From: Anaerolineaceae bacterium
GTDB taxonomy: Bacteria > Chloroflexota > Anaerolineae > Aggregatilineales > Phototrophicaceae
NCBI GenBank assembly: GCA_002699585.1
Contig: PABP01000036.1
Location: forward strand, 64,333-128,332
Direction of reading: 5' to 3'
DNA: 64,000 nt
Shown: positions 10,301 through 18,320 of the stretch, piece after piece
Layout of the letters: every line of letters begins with the position of its first letter
Numbering within the stretch: position 1 is the first letter of the stretch
The notes under the pieces: generated by a model
Told to the model about the DNA's origin: nothing
Database searches by the model: none
Seen by the model: the letters and a program-made list of their open reading frames with translations, nothing else
Translations under genes and position numbers: made by a program

Positions 10301-10720
10301 GGGTGGCAGGGCATTGGCCGTCAGGCTGGGGTCGAACTGCGTCCAGTCCAGCAGGCTTTCAATCGTGTAATCGATGCTGTCTACGCCATCGGGCAGGGTA
10401 AATACCAGCCGCGATGGGCCTGCCATGCGTGCGCGAACGGGCGGTGGTGGTGGGTCTGAAGGTATGGCTTCTTCTATAAAGGCTTCTTCCGCGATGCTCT
10501 GGGGCTGCATGGACACAATGATGAAGGCTTCGCGGTCGGGCAGTATTCGTCGTAATTGGGGAACGCGCGTTTGTCCTTTAACCACGCGCAGGTTTATAAA
10601 ACGGAAATTTAAGTAGAGTAAATCTTCTCGGCGCAAGACGGTTGGCCCGCTGGGTGTCAGGCGAAAACGCAGCGGTGGCACCCGTCTTACCAAACGACGC
10701 TCAAGGTCGCGGTTGAACAT
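7376..10720 (-). CDS. Very large uncharacterised protein, beta-rich C-terminus
   Basis: About 1114 aa when started at ATG 10720 (MFNRDLERRLVRRVPPLRF). This start is preferred over an in-frame ATG at 10774 because an AGGAGGAGAGAGG tract lies just before it. No signal peptide is visible. A central motif, TELWHTRLGV (about residue 200), is distinctive. A helical part around residues 660-780 (AELVAKKAIEFAAEQAGG) precedes a long run of alternating hydrophobic beta strands from about 860 to 1090, with glycine patches (MMFGGGGFFAISLGADG). That part could form an elongated beta sheet or barrel; this is inference. It is the first gene of a two-gene unit with the 1598-aa protein. I do not recognise a function. 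The C-terminus ends in an acidic stretch (EMLEPGDWFEYGEAFA). Confidence 0.85.
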   Translation of the reverse strand: MFNRDLERRLVRRVPPLRFRLTPSGPTVLRREDLLYLNFRFINLRVVKGQTRVPQLRRILPDREAFIIVSMQPQSIAEEAFIEEAIPSDPPPPPVRARMAGPSRLVFTLPDGVDSIDYTIESLLDWTQFDPSLTANALPPNPPLGFANRPRPQQPTATQTAIEFPYRMMLSPNNTAGWAHALYPVTYAGRTELWHTRLGVLSEGIVDEADTSTRTVRAIWSPDYKATGDPPLPAGLDPGDFRTTLIPNWRHQIVRLSSDFGIWTGAFVQPGGAITPSFELGDVSFIENITPEIPPSLRDAYIAPEGPTTRRVFRLPDNAISEPEQIDRNLINRIRRGGDDAPILSPRLVDDLVAGNLEIDPGIIDDILPILQYYDPEPIDVEQFMLTSQGAAAKLHGQWDVEEIPTTLGLGLDVTDWRHVATQGRDHYVRVVQLGYIYPFGHKAVKITITERKFEAPPGENVGAYLRQRSFIVIKEREKSYGAGRFEHNGRENPFRQLIRFKTLITPNLDAIAPNEYIGVNNSGAHWIEVGSKPFIFHMQAHDVEGQLIDFHAGGIFVPHGILGTGLEAPVFNALNGVYTTHPVHGATARRVKVPNQRVAYAQRNPNKDGNTLLDTEGLYFLARQDDGQAMFPFVPFMDVAEVRIPSADAIAGGQGMQTIKLFQEYLENPQGLLDEAANAGGVFAELVAKKAIEFAAEQAGGLTTPNINMSGLSQDLGPVAGTLSDIASGTFDPVDFFNGVSAKLLGGIDLFDIIQAAAGAGFSDQLPKLNVKPIPEPPAVPQRIEASMKWQPQVQPFGPFEPSGTSELTIDILLTQYLDNPAPPSSKIEGELTAFAINFADVIMINFNQLRFIKEDNKKLDVHVDIPADGIVFGGPLKFLNELEKYLDPASFIDPPVLDISPSGVTVGYTLQLPPLAIGVFTLKDVGLGAALSLPFGGGIEDKMRVRFNLSERQAPFNLTIMMFGGGGFFAISLGADGMEMLEIALEFGGSVAFDIGVASGGVSVMAGFYFMLANSPYRIELTAYLRINGNLSVLGLINISVEFYMELSYKEFAGGKSKLTGRATVTVKVEVLFFSASVKLTVERKFSGNADDPTFSEMLEPGDWFEYGEAFA

Positions 10721-10762
10721 AGAGCATGGTCCTCTCTCCTCCTGCTTAATAAGCTTAAGCCT

Positions 10763-10835
10763 ATAAATGTACATTTATCAAATTATATTGCTTTATATTG
10801 TTGGGTTTTTACGATTTGTATGCGATTGCATACAA
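10763..10835 (-). promoter_or_regulatory. Probable promoter with two palindromes upstream of the large two-gene unit
   Basis: Reading the minus strand, a TATAAT box is at 10787-10782. A perfect 16-bp palindrome, ATAAATGTACATTTAT, lies at 10763-10778 where the transcript start would be. A second perfect inverted repeat, TTGTATGC-4nt-GCATACAA, lies at 10816-10835, upstream of where a -35 box should sit; no good -35 box is seen. The pattern suggests an activator site plus a repressor site, or two dimers of one regulator. The gap 10721-11391 otherwise holds the plus-strand promoter at 11110-11176 and a leader. Confidence 0.55.
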
Positions 10836-11109
10836 TTACACAGGCTCAACGTCCTATGAGGAAAGGCTATTGCATTGATGAATGAGGCTAAAAAACGTGC
10901 TACCGGGTGTAAATTTTATGAGATTTTTGGGCAGTTTTCCCAAAAAAATGCCATTTTTTAATGCAAATGTCGTGTAATTACGGCATAATGGGTTGTGGAG
11001 TTAGTTTGGAAGGTTATGTATTGTAAATAGATGTTTTAGCCTGCAATGCTTGCCCGACAAACAGAATAGTGTTGGTTTTTGAGAGACTTATTTTTTACTT
11101 AGAATCTGC

Positions 11110-11176
11110 TTGACATCGTTTCAGGTTTATGTTCTAATGACCCATGCATACGTATACATGAAATCGTATGTATACG
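11110..11176 (+). promoter_or_regulatory. Promoter and operator of the arabinan locus
   Basis: TTGACA at 11110-11115, a 17-nt spacer and TCTAAT at 11133-11138 form a good housekeeping promoter. Just downstream a perfect 9-bp inverted repeat, CGTATACAT-8nt-ATGTATACG, spans 11151-11176, with a further GCATACGTATAC overlap at its left. The position over the early transcript fits repression by a GntR- or LacI-type arabinose regulator. The leader to the ATG at 11392 is about 240 nt long. Confidence 0.65.
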
Positions 11177-11391
11177 GGCTGCGAGTTTTTCAAAACTGCA
11201 CAACCGACTTTACTGTAGGTGCTCGTGTGTTTGGGTTAAACACATGAGAAACAGTCAAGAAGGGAGGTAGATGTAGAAGCCCGCTCATAGTACACAAGTT
11301 ATTTTTGTCTTTGCAGCAAGCGGACTTCACAAACCCCAAAAATACAATGCACTATCTCAGAAGTCATGTTTTTATTCTAAGGAGCAAACAG

Positions 11392-12717
11392 ATGTTTAAA
11401 CGCCTCTCATTCGTTACGACGCTGGTCATCTTGGCCGCTCTTATTCTCGTTGTGCCTGTGATGGCACAAGACGAAGAACCGACTGCCGATGTTTCTGTTC
11501 TCGGTAGCGGTGACATTTCAATTTCATTCTGGAATGGTCTGACCGGTTCCGACGGCGTCACGCTGAACGAAATGCTGGCTAATTTCGTCGCCGAAAATCC
11601 TGAAATCACCGTCACCACAGAAATTGTGGCCTGGAACGACCTATATGCAAAACTACAGGCTGCATTTGTAGCCGGTAACCCGCCCGATGTCTTCATGCTG
11701 CATGCCAGTGAAGTACCGCAGTTCGGCAGCTACGGCGTCCTCAAAGATCTGGGCCCCTGGTACACCAGTGGTGGCGGTTGGTTCCCGGATGATGATATAT
11801 CCGAAAGCACCCTCAACGGCATGATGTACGAAGGTACGCTCGTCGCTATTCCGCTTGACAACCACGGTCGTGGTCTGTGGATCAATGTTGATATGTTCGA
11901 AGCCGCTGGCCTCGACCCCGACATGGACCCGCCAACCACCTATGAAGGTTGGGTTGACCTCTTCCAGCAATTGACTCTGGATGCCGATGGCAATAACGCC
12001 GCCAGCCCGGACTTCGATCCTGAGAACGTGGTTCAGTGGGGTTACGCTGTTGGTGAATGGCCGCGAGTGAACTTCCTGGGCGCATTGGCCCAACAAGGCG
12101 GCAGCCTGGTAAGCGAAGATGGCAGCACAGTTACGGTCAACTCCGAAGCTGGTATCACCGCCCTACAACAAGCTGTTGACCTGGTTTACGAATATAACGT
12201 CAGCCCGCCAGAAGCTGGCTTTGACACATGGAACGCATTTGGTGCTGGCACATTGGCTGTTATACCGACAGGCACCTGGTTCCGTAACCAAGCCGAAACT
12301 TTTAGTGACATCAACAGTCGCGCATGGCCGGCACCGCAATTCGGTCCAGAACCCGGTACGTGGTTTGGTGCACATGCATGGATGGTTCCTGCAAGCCTCG
12401 AAGGCGAAAAACTGGATGCCGTTGAAACCCTGATTCAGTGGGTCAGCGAAAACCAAGTTGCATGGGCAGCTTCCGGTCAGGTTCCGGCACGTTTGTCAGC
12501 ACAGGCTGCACTCGATGCTGACAACTATCCGTCGAACATCCTTCTTGGTCAAGGCTTCAGCGACTACGGCGTCCTGGACTATGGTCATGTGGCCATCCAG
12601 GAAATGTATGCTGCGCTCGATCCTGAACTCAGTGAAGCACTCAATGGTCTAAAGACTGTTGAAGAAGCACTGAATGATGCTGCTGAACGCATGCAGGCTG
12701 TCCTCGACCGCAACTAA
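11392..12717 (+). CDS. Sugar ABC transporter substrate-binding protein, arabinan locus
   Basis: A 441-aa CUT1 binding protein. The start at 11392 is chosen over an upstream in-frame start at 11305 because it gives an immediate signal peptide (MFKRLSFVTTLVILAALILV, cleavage near VMA-QDEE) and has AAGGAG 8 nt upstream. Family marks in the mature part include ISFWNGLTGSDGVTLNEML, a GNPPDVFMLHASEV segment and a C-terminal KTVEEALNDAAERMQAVLD helix. It is the first gene of the arabinan locus and is separated from the permease genes by a 262-nt gap holding a stem-loop. Arabinose oligosaccharides are the likely ligand, judged from the GH51 and GH43 genes downstream. Confidence 0.93.
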   Translation: MFKRLSFVTTLVILAALILVVPVMAQDEEPTADVSVLGSGDISISFWNGLTGSDGVTLNEMLANFVAENPEITVTTEIVAWNDLYAKLQAAFVAGNPPDVFMLHASEVPQFGSYGVLKDLGPWYTSGGGWFPDDDISESTLNGMMYEGTLVAIPLDNHGRGLWINVDMFEAAGLDPDMDPPTTYEGWVDLFQQLTLDADGNNAASPDFDPENVVQWGYAVGEWPRVNFLGALAQQGGSLVSEDGSTVTVNSEAGITALQQAVDLVYEYNVSPPEAGFDTWNAFGAGTLAVIPTGTWFRNQAETFSDINSRAWPAPQFGPEPGTWFGAHAWMVPASLEGEKLDAVETLIQWVSENQVAWAASGQVPARLSAQAALDADNYPSNILLGQGFSDYGVLDYGHVAIQEMYAALDPELSEALNGLKTVEEALNDAAERMQAVLDRN

Positions 12718-12744
12718 GAGCAAAAGTCAGCCATAGACCGGTAT

Positions 12745-12777
12745 GGGTTGGGCCAATATGGCCCAGCCCTACCTTTT
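12745..12777 (+). terminator. Stem-loop between binding protein and permease
   Basis: GGGTTGGGCC, a 5-nt loop, then GGCCCAGCCC, with one G-U pair in the stem and a TTTT four nt later. It lies 28 nt after the binding-protein stop. It is probably a leaky terminator or 3' stabiliser, since the permease genes that follow have no obvious strong promoter. Confidence 0.7.
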
Positions 12778-12979
12778 GCCTCTCTGTATCCAGGTAAACT
12801 TACTATTCTTTCTTGAAATTGATTCGACCGTTAGGCCAGGTCGTTTTTGAAAAGAATAGAACCAATAGTGTGACAACGAGAGTACAGAATCATGGTTTAT
12901 GCTGCCCTGCTGCTTGGTGGTTTGTACACGTTGCTTAGATAATTTATGAAATAGATAGAGTAAGGGATCAGACACGACC

Positions 12980-13915
12980 ATGTCTCAGTCCAGTACGATG
13001 ACAACCCCTGGAAGGCCCAAGCGCCGTTTCCCCTTTGAAATTGATTTGAAAAGGCGCGAGTGGATAGCAGCTTATCTATTCCTGGCACCCTTTCTGCTGT
13101 TTTTCAGCGTTTTCGTGGTTAGAGCCGTTATCGCTGCTGTGGAAATGAGTTTTTACGATTGGCAAATCCTAAGACCAACACGTCCGTTTGTTGGCCTAGA
13201 TAACTATAATGAATTGTTGAATGACGATGTTTGGTGGATTTCACTAAAGAACACGCTTGTATTTACCGTCATGACGGTCACGGGAACGACGATTTTGGGG
13301 CTGGTTTCAGCAGTGGCTGTTACGCGGCCTATCAAAGGTCAAGGCTTCTACCGTGTGTTGCTTTATATGCCCAGCCTGTTATCGGTAGGCGCTGTTGGCT
13401 TGATCTGGGTGTGGCTGCTGAATACACAGTTTGGCGTGATCAATTATATTCTTAGTTTTATTGGCATACGACCTATTAACTGGTTAGGCGAACCAGAACT
13501 GGTATTACCAGCACTGAGCCTGACCACAATCTGGTGGACTTTTGGCTTCCCGATGCTGATTTTCATCGCCGGTTTGCAGGCTATTCCACAGCAACTTTAC
13601 GAAGCGGCTCGCATCGACGGCGCAAATGGGTTGCAGATCTTCTTCAGAATTACCCTGCCTTTGTTGCGCCCGACGATCCTGTTTGTGACGGTTACGGGCG
13701 TTATCTCGCACTTCCAGGTATTTGGTCAGCCGCTCATCATGACGACGGGTGGACCGGGCCGATCATCTTATACGGTCATCTACTACCTGTATCAGATTGC
13801 CTGGACCGCTTTCCGAATGGGTTACGGCGCGGCAGTCGCAGTTGCCCTGGCCGTCATTATGGCCCTCATGACACTCTTCCAGTTCATTTTCATCAACCGC
13901 CGTGTTGAGTACTAA
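12980..13915 (+). CDS. Sugar ABC transporter permease, MalF/UgpA type
   Basis: A 311-aa membrane permease with about six membrane segments, the first at residues 31-52 (WIAAYLFLAPFLLFFSVFVV). The cytoplasmic loop that docks the ATPase is present: QLYEAARIDGANGLQIF followed by ITLPLLRP. AAGGGATC lies upstream of the ATG. It is followed 14 nt later by the second permease, so the two are translated together and form a heterodimeric channel. The ATPase subunit is not encoded nearby. Substrate is inferred from context to be arabino-oligosaccharide. Confidence 0.95.
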   Translation: MSQSSTMTTPGRPKRRFPFEIDLKRREWIAAYLFLAPFLLFFSVFVVRAVIAAVEMSFYDWQILRPTRPFVGLDNYNELLNDDVWWISLKNTLVFTVMTVTGTTILGLVSAVAVTRPIKGQGFYRVLLYMPSLLSVGAVGLIWVWLLNTQFGVINYILSFIGIRPINWLGEPELVLPALSLTTIWWTFGFPMLIFIAGLQAIPQQLYEAARIDGANGLQIFFRITLPLLRPTILFVTVTGVISHFQVFGQPLIMTTGGPGRSSYTVIYYLYQIAWTAFRMGYGAAVAVALAVIMALMTLFQFIFINRRVEY

Positions 13916-13929
13916 GGAGAATAATACTT

Positions 13930-14769
13930 ATGAATAACTTTTCCTTAGGCAAAAACGTGTGGTCATATGTCGTTTTGATTGGGATTTCCCTGTTCGTTAT
14001 CATGCCGCTGTCCGTGGCGGTTACGCAGTCGTTCATGACCAATCAGGAAGTCAACCGCTGGCCACCGAAGCTCATCCCAACAGAACCAACGTTGGACTCC
14101 TATGAGCAGGTGGTAACCCAGGAAGATATTCGCCTGGATCTGTGGCTGCGCAACAGCTTGATCGCTGCCTCTGGTTATACCCTTGCCGTACTCGTGCTGT
14201 GCGCACCGGCGGCTTACGCCTTTGCTCGCTTGAAGTTCCCCGGCAACAATATCATATTCGCCATCTTGCTGGTGACGATCATGATTCCACAGCAAGTCAC
14301 GCTGATCCCAAACTATTTGTTGATGCGTGACTTACAATGGTTGGATACATTTAACGCGCTGATTTTCCCGGGGGCGGCCAATGTGTTCGGGGTGTTCTTG
14401 CTGCGGCAGTTCTTCATCCAGATTCCAGCAGAACTGGAAGAAGCTGCGGTGCTGGATGGCGCCAGCTACTTCGGACGTTTCTGGCATGTCATCCTGCCAC
14501 TATCCACCAATGCGCTGGTGGCGCTGGGTATCTTCGTCTTCCTCGGCCACTACAACGACCTGTTCTGGCCGCTGATCGTGACCAACAGTTTGGAAACACG
14601 CACCCTGCCTGTTGGTTTGCAGGTATTGAACTCGTCGTACGCGGGCAACTTCCGCCCGATGGTGCTAGCTGGCGCGATACTGTCTACGATCCCGATTTTG
14701 ATTGTGTATATCCTGTTCCAGCGGCGCATCATCCAAGGCGTGATGCTCACGGGTATGGGTGGACGCTAA
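13930..14769 (+). CDS. Sugar ABC transporter permease, MalG type
   Basis: A 279-aa inner-membrane permease, partner of the preceding gene. The first membrane segment is at about residues 11-32, followed by the long MalG-type external loop (FMTNQEVNRWPPKLIPTEPT). The ATPase-docking loop reads ELEEAAVLDGASYFGRFWHV then ILPL, with VLDG in place of the usual RIDG. A clear TAAGGAG lies 12 nt before the ATG. The gene is followed by a stem-loop at 14784-14823 that probably ends the transporter transcript. Confidence 0.95.
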   Translation: MNNFSLGKNVWSYVVLIGISLFVIMPLSVAVTQSFMTNQEVNRWPPKLIPTEPTLDSYEQVVTQEDIRLDLWLRNSLIAASGYTLAVLVLCAPAAYAFARLKFPGNNIIFAILLVTIMIPQQVTLIPNYLLMRDLQWLDTFNALIFPGAANVFGVFLLRQFFIQIPAELEEAAVLDGASYFGRFWHVILPLSTNALVALGIFVFLGHYNDLFWPLIVTNSLETRTLPVGLQVLNSSYAGNFRPMVLAGAILSTIPILIVYILFQRRIIQGVMLTGMGGR

Positions 14770-14783
14770 ACCTTAATAAGCTT

Positions 14784-14823
14784 GGACCGGGCATCGTGTT
14801 GTTCGCATCAGATGTGCCCGGTC
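14784..14823 (+). terminator. Stem-loop after the arabinan permeases
   Basis: GACCGGGCATC and GATGTGCCCGGTC form a long GC-rich stem 15 nt after the permease stop. No tight U-run follows, though TTTTATTTTG appears about 20 nt later. It is a likely transcript end or stabiliser. The rest of the 337-nt gap to the GH51 gene holds the inverted repeat at 14895-14956. Confidence 0.65.
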
Positions 14824-14894
14824 TATCTCACTTCGTACGTTTTATTTTGTAAATAGTGATATATCCAAATCGAGGGGTGAGGACTCGGTTTAGG

Positions 14895-14956
14895 GTTTGT
14901 ATTGCATATTGGTGGTGCATGGACATAAGTAACACATGCACGGATGCGATACAAAC
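14895..14956. promoter_or_regulatory. Long-spaced inverted repeat upstream of GH51 gene
   Basis: GTTTGTATTGCAT (14895-14907) and ATGCGATACAAAC (14944-14956) are inverted copies with one mismatch, spaced 36 nt apart. The half-site resembles the TTGTATGC palindrome at 10816-10835. Such spacing would suit a looping dimer or two half-operators ahead of the arabinofuranosidase gene. No convincing promoter boxes were found. Confidence 0.35.
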
Positions 14957-15106
14957 GATGCCATATGAAGGACCGTTCTTATGAAGGGCCATTTTAGAGA
15001 ACTGCCCTAGCGCATAAGTAAGCCTTATCGTCACAAAAAACCGTTCACCAATTTGACGATTGATTTGTAACCACGTTTGTAACCACATATTTTAAGGACA
15101 AAATCC

Positions 15107-16615
15107 ATGTCACAATCTAACAATGCCAAGATCTTCATTGATACGCAGCGCGCGATCAGTGATATATCGCCTCTCCTTTTCAGTGGTTTCGCAGAGCACA
15201 TGGGACGTTGTATCTACGAAGGTATTTACGACCCGGCATCGCCGCATGCTGACGAAGCTGGCCTCCGCACCGACGTTATGGATGCCTTGCGCGACCTGAA
15301 CTTCCGGGCGATGCGCTACCCTGGCGGCAACTTCCTGAGTGGCTATAACTGGGAAGATGGCGTCGGCCCGGTTGACCAACGTCCAGCACGCCGTGATCTG
15401 GCGTGGCAATCCATCGAATCCAACGAATTCGGCACCAACGAGTTCATGGCATTCTGCAAGAAAATCAGCGTCGACCCGATGATGGCGGTCAATATGGGCA
15501 CCGGCACGATTCAGAGCGCGGCTAATCTGGTCGAGTACTGCAACGCGCCTGTCGGCACCAAGTACGCCAACCTGCGCGCCGAGCATGGTTTTGAAGACCC
15601 GTACAACGTCAAGTACTGGTGCATCGGCAACGAGATGGACGGTCCCTGGCAGATCGGCCACCTGGAAGCCGAAGATTACGGTAAGAAAGCCCGCGAAGCC
15701 GCCAAAATGATGAAGTGGCACGACCGCGACATCAAGCTGGTGCTGGCGGGTTCGTCGAACATCAACATGCCGACCTTCCCGGAATGGGACCGCACCGTGC
15801 TCGAAATCGCCTGGGACAATGTTGACTTCCATTCGATGCACTACTATGCCATGAATACGGAAGATGACACGCCTAGCTTCCTGGCGATGGCTGCTGAGTT
15901 CGAGAGTTTCGTCGATACGCTGTCGGCTGTGTTGCGTTATGTTAAGGCGCGCAATCGCTCCAAGCATGATGTCTATCTGTCATGGGACGAGTGGAACGTC
16001 TGGTACAAAGCACGCCTGACGAAGGATGTCGAAGGCGAATGGACAAAGGCCCCGCACCTGATCGAAGAAGTCTACAACCTGGAAGATGCGCTGGTCATCG
16101 CCCAGTGGATGAACGTCTTCCTGCGTAAGTCTGACGTGCTCAAGATGGCCGCGTTAGCCCAAGTCGTCAACGTCATCGCCCCGATCCTGACCACCACTGA
16201 AGGCTTGCTCAAGCAGTCGATTTACTATCCGTTCCAGTTGTTCAGCAACATGGCATCGGGCAAAGCGCTGGACGTGGTCGTCCGCTCGCCAATGTACGAA
16301 ACCAAGCAATTTGGCGATATGCCGGTGTTGGATGTCTCCGCATCCTATAACGAGGAAACGGGCAACAACGCCATTTTCATCGTCAACCGCAGCCAAACCG
16401 ACAGCATCACCATTGATGTGAACTGGCAGGATGCCAGCCCATCACAGGTCGTATCGGCTCATCAGCTATCCGGCACCGACCCCAAGGCGGCCAACAGCTT
16501 CGAGAATCCGAACGTCGTCGTGGCCACACCCATCAGCGCCCCAGATCTCGCAGATGGCAAGTCGACACTGGTTGTACCGCCGCTGTCCTTCACCGCATTG
16601 GAAGTGCGCGTCTAA
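15107..16615 (+). CDS. Alpha-L-arabinofuranosidase, GH51
   Basis: A 502-aa GH51 enzyme that releases terminal arabinofuranose from arabinan or arabino-oligosaccharides with retention of configuration. The (beta/alpha)8 barrel shows [20 protein letters not shown] at 69-88. The acid/base Glu is in CIGNEMDG (E176) and the nucleophile Glu in [10 protein letters not shown] (E295). A C-terminal beta domain follows, with EVRV at the end. No signal peptide is seen, so it acts in the cytoplasm on imported oligosaccharides. TTAAGGAC precedes the ATG. It is one of two GH51 genes here; this copy differs clearly from the one at 18321, including the shorter GNEMDG loop, so they may prefer different linkages or chain lengths. 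Confidence 0.93.
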   Translation: MSQSNNAKIFIDTQRAISDISPLLFSGFAEHMGRCIYEGIYDPASPHADEAGLRTDVMDALRDLNFRAMRYPGGNFLSGYNWEDGVGPVDQRPARRDLAWQSIESNEFGTNEFMAFCKKISVDPMMAVNMGTGTIQSAANLVEYCNAPVGTKYANLRAEHGFEDPYNVKYWCIGNEMDGPWQIGHLEAEDYGKKAREAAKMMKWHDRDIKLVLAGSSNINMPTFPEWDRTVLEIAWDNVDFHSMHYYAMNTEDDTPSFLAMAAEFESFVDTLSAVLRYVKARNRSKHDVYLSWDEWNVWYKARLTKDVEGEWTKAPHLIEEVYNLEDALVIAQWMNVFLRKSDVLKMAALAQVVNVIAPILTTTEGLLKQSIYYPFQLFSNMASGKALDVVVRSPMYETKQFGDMPVLDVSASYNEETGNNAIFIVNRSQTDSITIDVNWQDASPSQVVSAHQLSGTDPKAANSFENPNVVVATPISAPDLADGKSTLVVPPLSFTALEVRV

Positions 16616-16646
16616 GGAACAGCCCACAACCCGCATCACAAAAGAA

Positions 16647-16670
16647 CGGGGAGCGCCATGTGTGCTCCCC
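16647..16670 (+). terminator. Stem-loop after first GH51 gene
   Basis: GGGGAGC and GCTCCCC form a 7-bp stem 32 nt after the stop, without a strong U-run. It overlaps the region just before the GH43 ribosome site and may modulate read-through. Confidence 0.5.
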
Positions 16671-16696
16671 TGTTCATAATAAAGGGGATGCATTTT

Positions 16697-18199
16697 ATGC
16701 GTTATTCAAAAGCCACTTTTTTCCTCATCCTCACGCTCATGATGTCGCTGTCGGTGCTGGGCATCAGCCAGGGCCAAAGTGACGAAAACGGCCAACCCGG
16801 TATGCTCCGCAATCCACTTAATCCTTATGGGGGCGCTGACCCCTGGCTCACATACTACGATGGTTACTATTACCTGTCGGCAACGACCTGGCGCTCCGAG
16901 CTACTTATGAGCAAGTCCGAGACGCTAGCGGGCCTCAAGACGGCTATTCCTCAGCAAATTTATGCCGAAAGCGATCCTTCGCGCTGCTGCAACATGTGGG
17001 CACCGGAGTTTTATCTGCTGGATGGCCCTAATGGGCCGCGCTGGTATTTTTACTATTCGGCGGGGACATCGGGCACGCTCGATAACCAGCATACGCATGT
17101 GCTGGAGAGTGAAGGCACGGACCCGATGGGACCGTATCACTACAAGGCACGTCTGTATGACCCGACAAATGATGTCTGGGCGATTGATGGCAGCGTCCTG
17201 CAATTGGACGACCAACTGTATTTCCTGTTTTCATCCTGGGTGGGGCCAAACCAGTCAATGTTCATTGCAGAGATGAGCGATCCCTGGACGATTAGCGGCG
17301 CGCGCCATTTGATCTCGCAACCAACTTACGATTGGGAACGCGTAGGCGCCAATGTGAATGAGGGGCCAGTTGCCCTGTTCCACGAGGATGATCTGTTCAT
17401 CATTTATTCGGCGAGCACCTGCTCTGTGCCGGATTATAAGCTGGGCATGTTGACTTATAACGGCGGCGACCCATTGATGCAAAGCAGTTGGGAGAAGCAC
17501 CCGGAACCCGTCTTCCAGCAGTCACCGGAAAATGACGTGTTCGGGCCGGGGCATAACGGCTTCTTCATGTCGCCGGATGGGACTGAAAACTGGATCGTCT
17601 ACCATGCCAATGACAGCGCCGCCGGGGGCTGTGACGATGGCCGTACCACGCGCGTCCAGAAGTTCACCTGGAACGAAGATGGAACGCCCAACTTTGGCGA
17701 ACCGGTATCCACTGAAACGGAAATCGCCGCGCCGAGTGGCGACAATGGCATCGACCCGGTGCCGGACTTTGCCGAGCAGCCCAAGGTACGCTATCAGAAT
17801 TACACACACGAATTGGCTTTCCTGAGTCATAACGACGACATCGGTGCGATTGACATCGACCCGCGTCCGATTGCCGATTCACAGTTTTATATCTATCCAG
17901 GCTTTGCTGACGAAAACGCCGTGTCTATTCGGTCGATCAACATGCCCGCTCACTTCCTGATTCACGATGGCAATGTCATCAAATTTGCACCGAATGATGG
18001 CTCCGATGAATTCGCCCAAAAAGCCACCTGGAACACGATTCCAGGGCTGGCTGACGATGAGTGGATTTCCCTGGAACCTTACGACCAACCGGGTTGGGTC
18101 ATCAGCAGGCAGTTTGGCGTGACGGCGCTGGTGAAAGTCACGGACAGCCTGAACGAGCAGATGCGCGAATACGCGACGTTCCGTGAAGTTAGCGACTAA
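16697..18199 (+). CDS. Secreted GH43 arabinan-degrading enzyme with AbfB-like domain
   Basis: A 500-aa secreted enzyme when started at 16697, where AAAGGGG lies at a good distance and a signal peptide begins at once (MRYSKATFFLILTLMMSLSV). The GH43 five-bladed propeller has its three acidic residues: D48 in YGGADPW, D164 in WAIDGSV and E222 in VNEGP. CNMWAPEFYLLDG is also typical. Residues about 355-500 resemble an AbfB/CBM42 arabinose-binding beta-trefoil: SIRSINMPAHFLIH, ATWNTIPGL, WISLEPYDQPGWVI. Together these point to cutting arabinan or arabinosylated polymers outside the cell, feeding the importer. Upstream in-frame starts at 16658 and 16688 are less likely. Exact activity (endo-arabinanase or exo-enzyme) cannot be settled from sequence. 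Confidence 0.9.
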   Translation: MRYSKATFFLILTLMMSLSVLGISQGQSDENGQPGMLRNPLNPYGGADPWLTYYDGYYYLSATTWRSELLMSKSETLAGLKTAIPQQIYAESDPSRCCNMWAPEFYLLDGPNGPRWYFYYSAGTSGTLDNQHTHVLESEGTDPMGPYHYKARLYDPTNDVWAIDGSVLQLDDQLYFLFSSWVGPNQSMFIAEMSDPWTISGARHLISQPTYDWERVGANVNEGPVALFHEDDLFIIYSASTCSVPDYKLGMLTYNGGDPLMQSSWEKHPEPVFQQSPENDVFGPGHNGFFMSPDGTENWIVYHANDSAAGGCDDGRTTRVQKFTWNEDGTPNFGEPVSTETEIAAPSGDNGIDPVPDFAEQPKVRYQNYTHELAFLSHNDDIGAIDIDPRPIADSQFYIYPGFADENAVSIRSINMPAHFLIHDGNVIKFAPNDGSDEFAQKATWNTIPGLADDEWISLEPYDQPGWVISRQFGVTALVKVTDSLNEQMREYATFREVSD

Positions 18200-18320
18200 A
18201 CGCTTAACCATACCTCTAAAAGTCGCCTCGTCTCACCAAGCGGAGTTAATATAGGGGCAAGGTTCATTTTGAGATAAACAGCTATGCAGTTTTTATGATT
18301 TACAAGCTAAAGAGGACGCA

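Noticed and set aside
11262-11276. GGGAGG followed by ATG TAG in the arabinan leader, a start-stop codon pair
   Set aside because: The spacing between GGAGG and ATG is too short, and nothing else suggests translation; it is probably chance.
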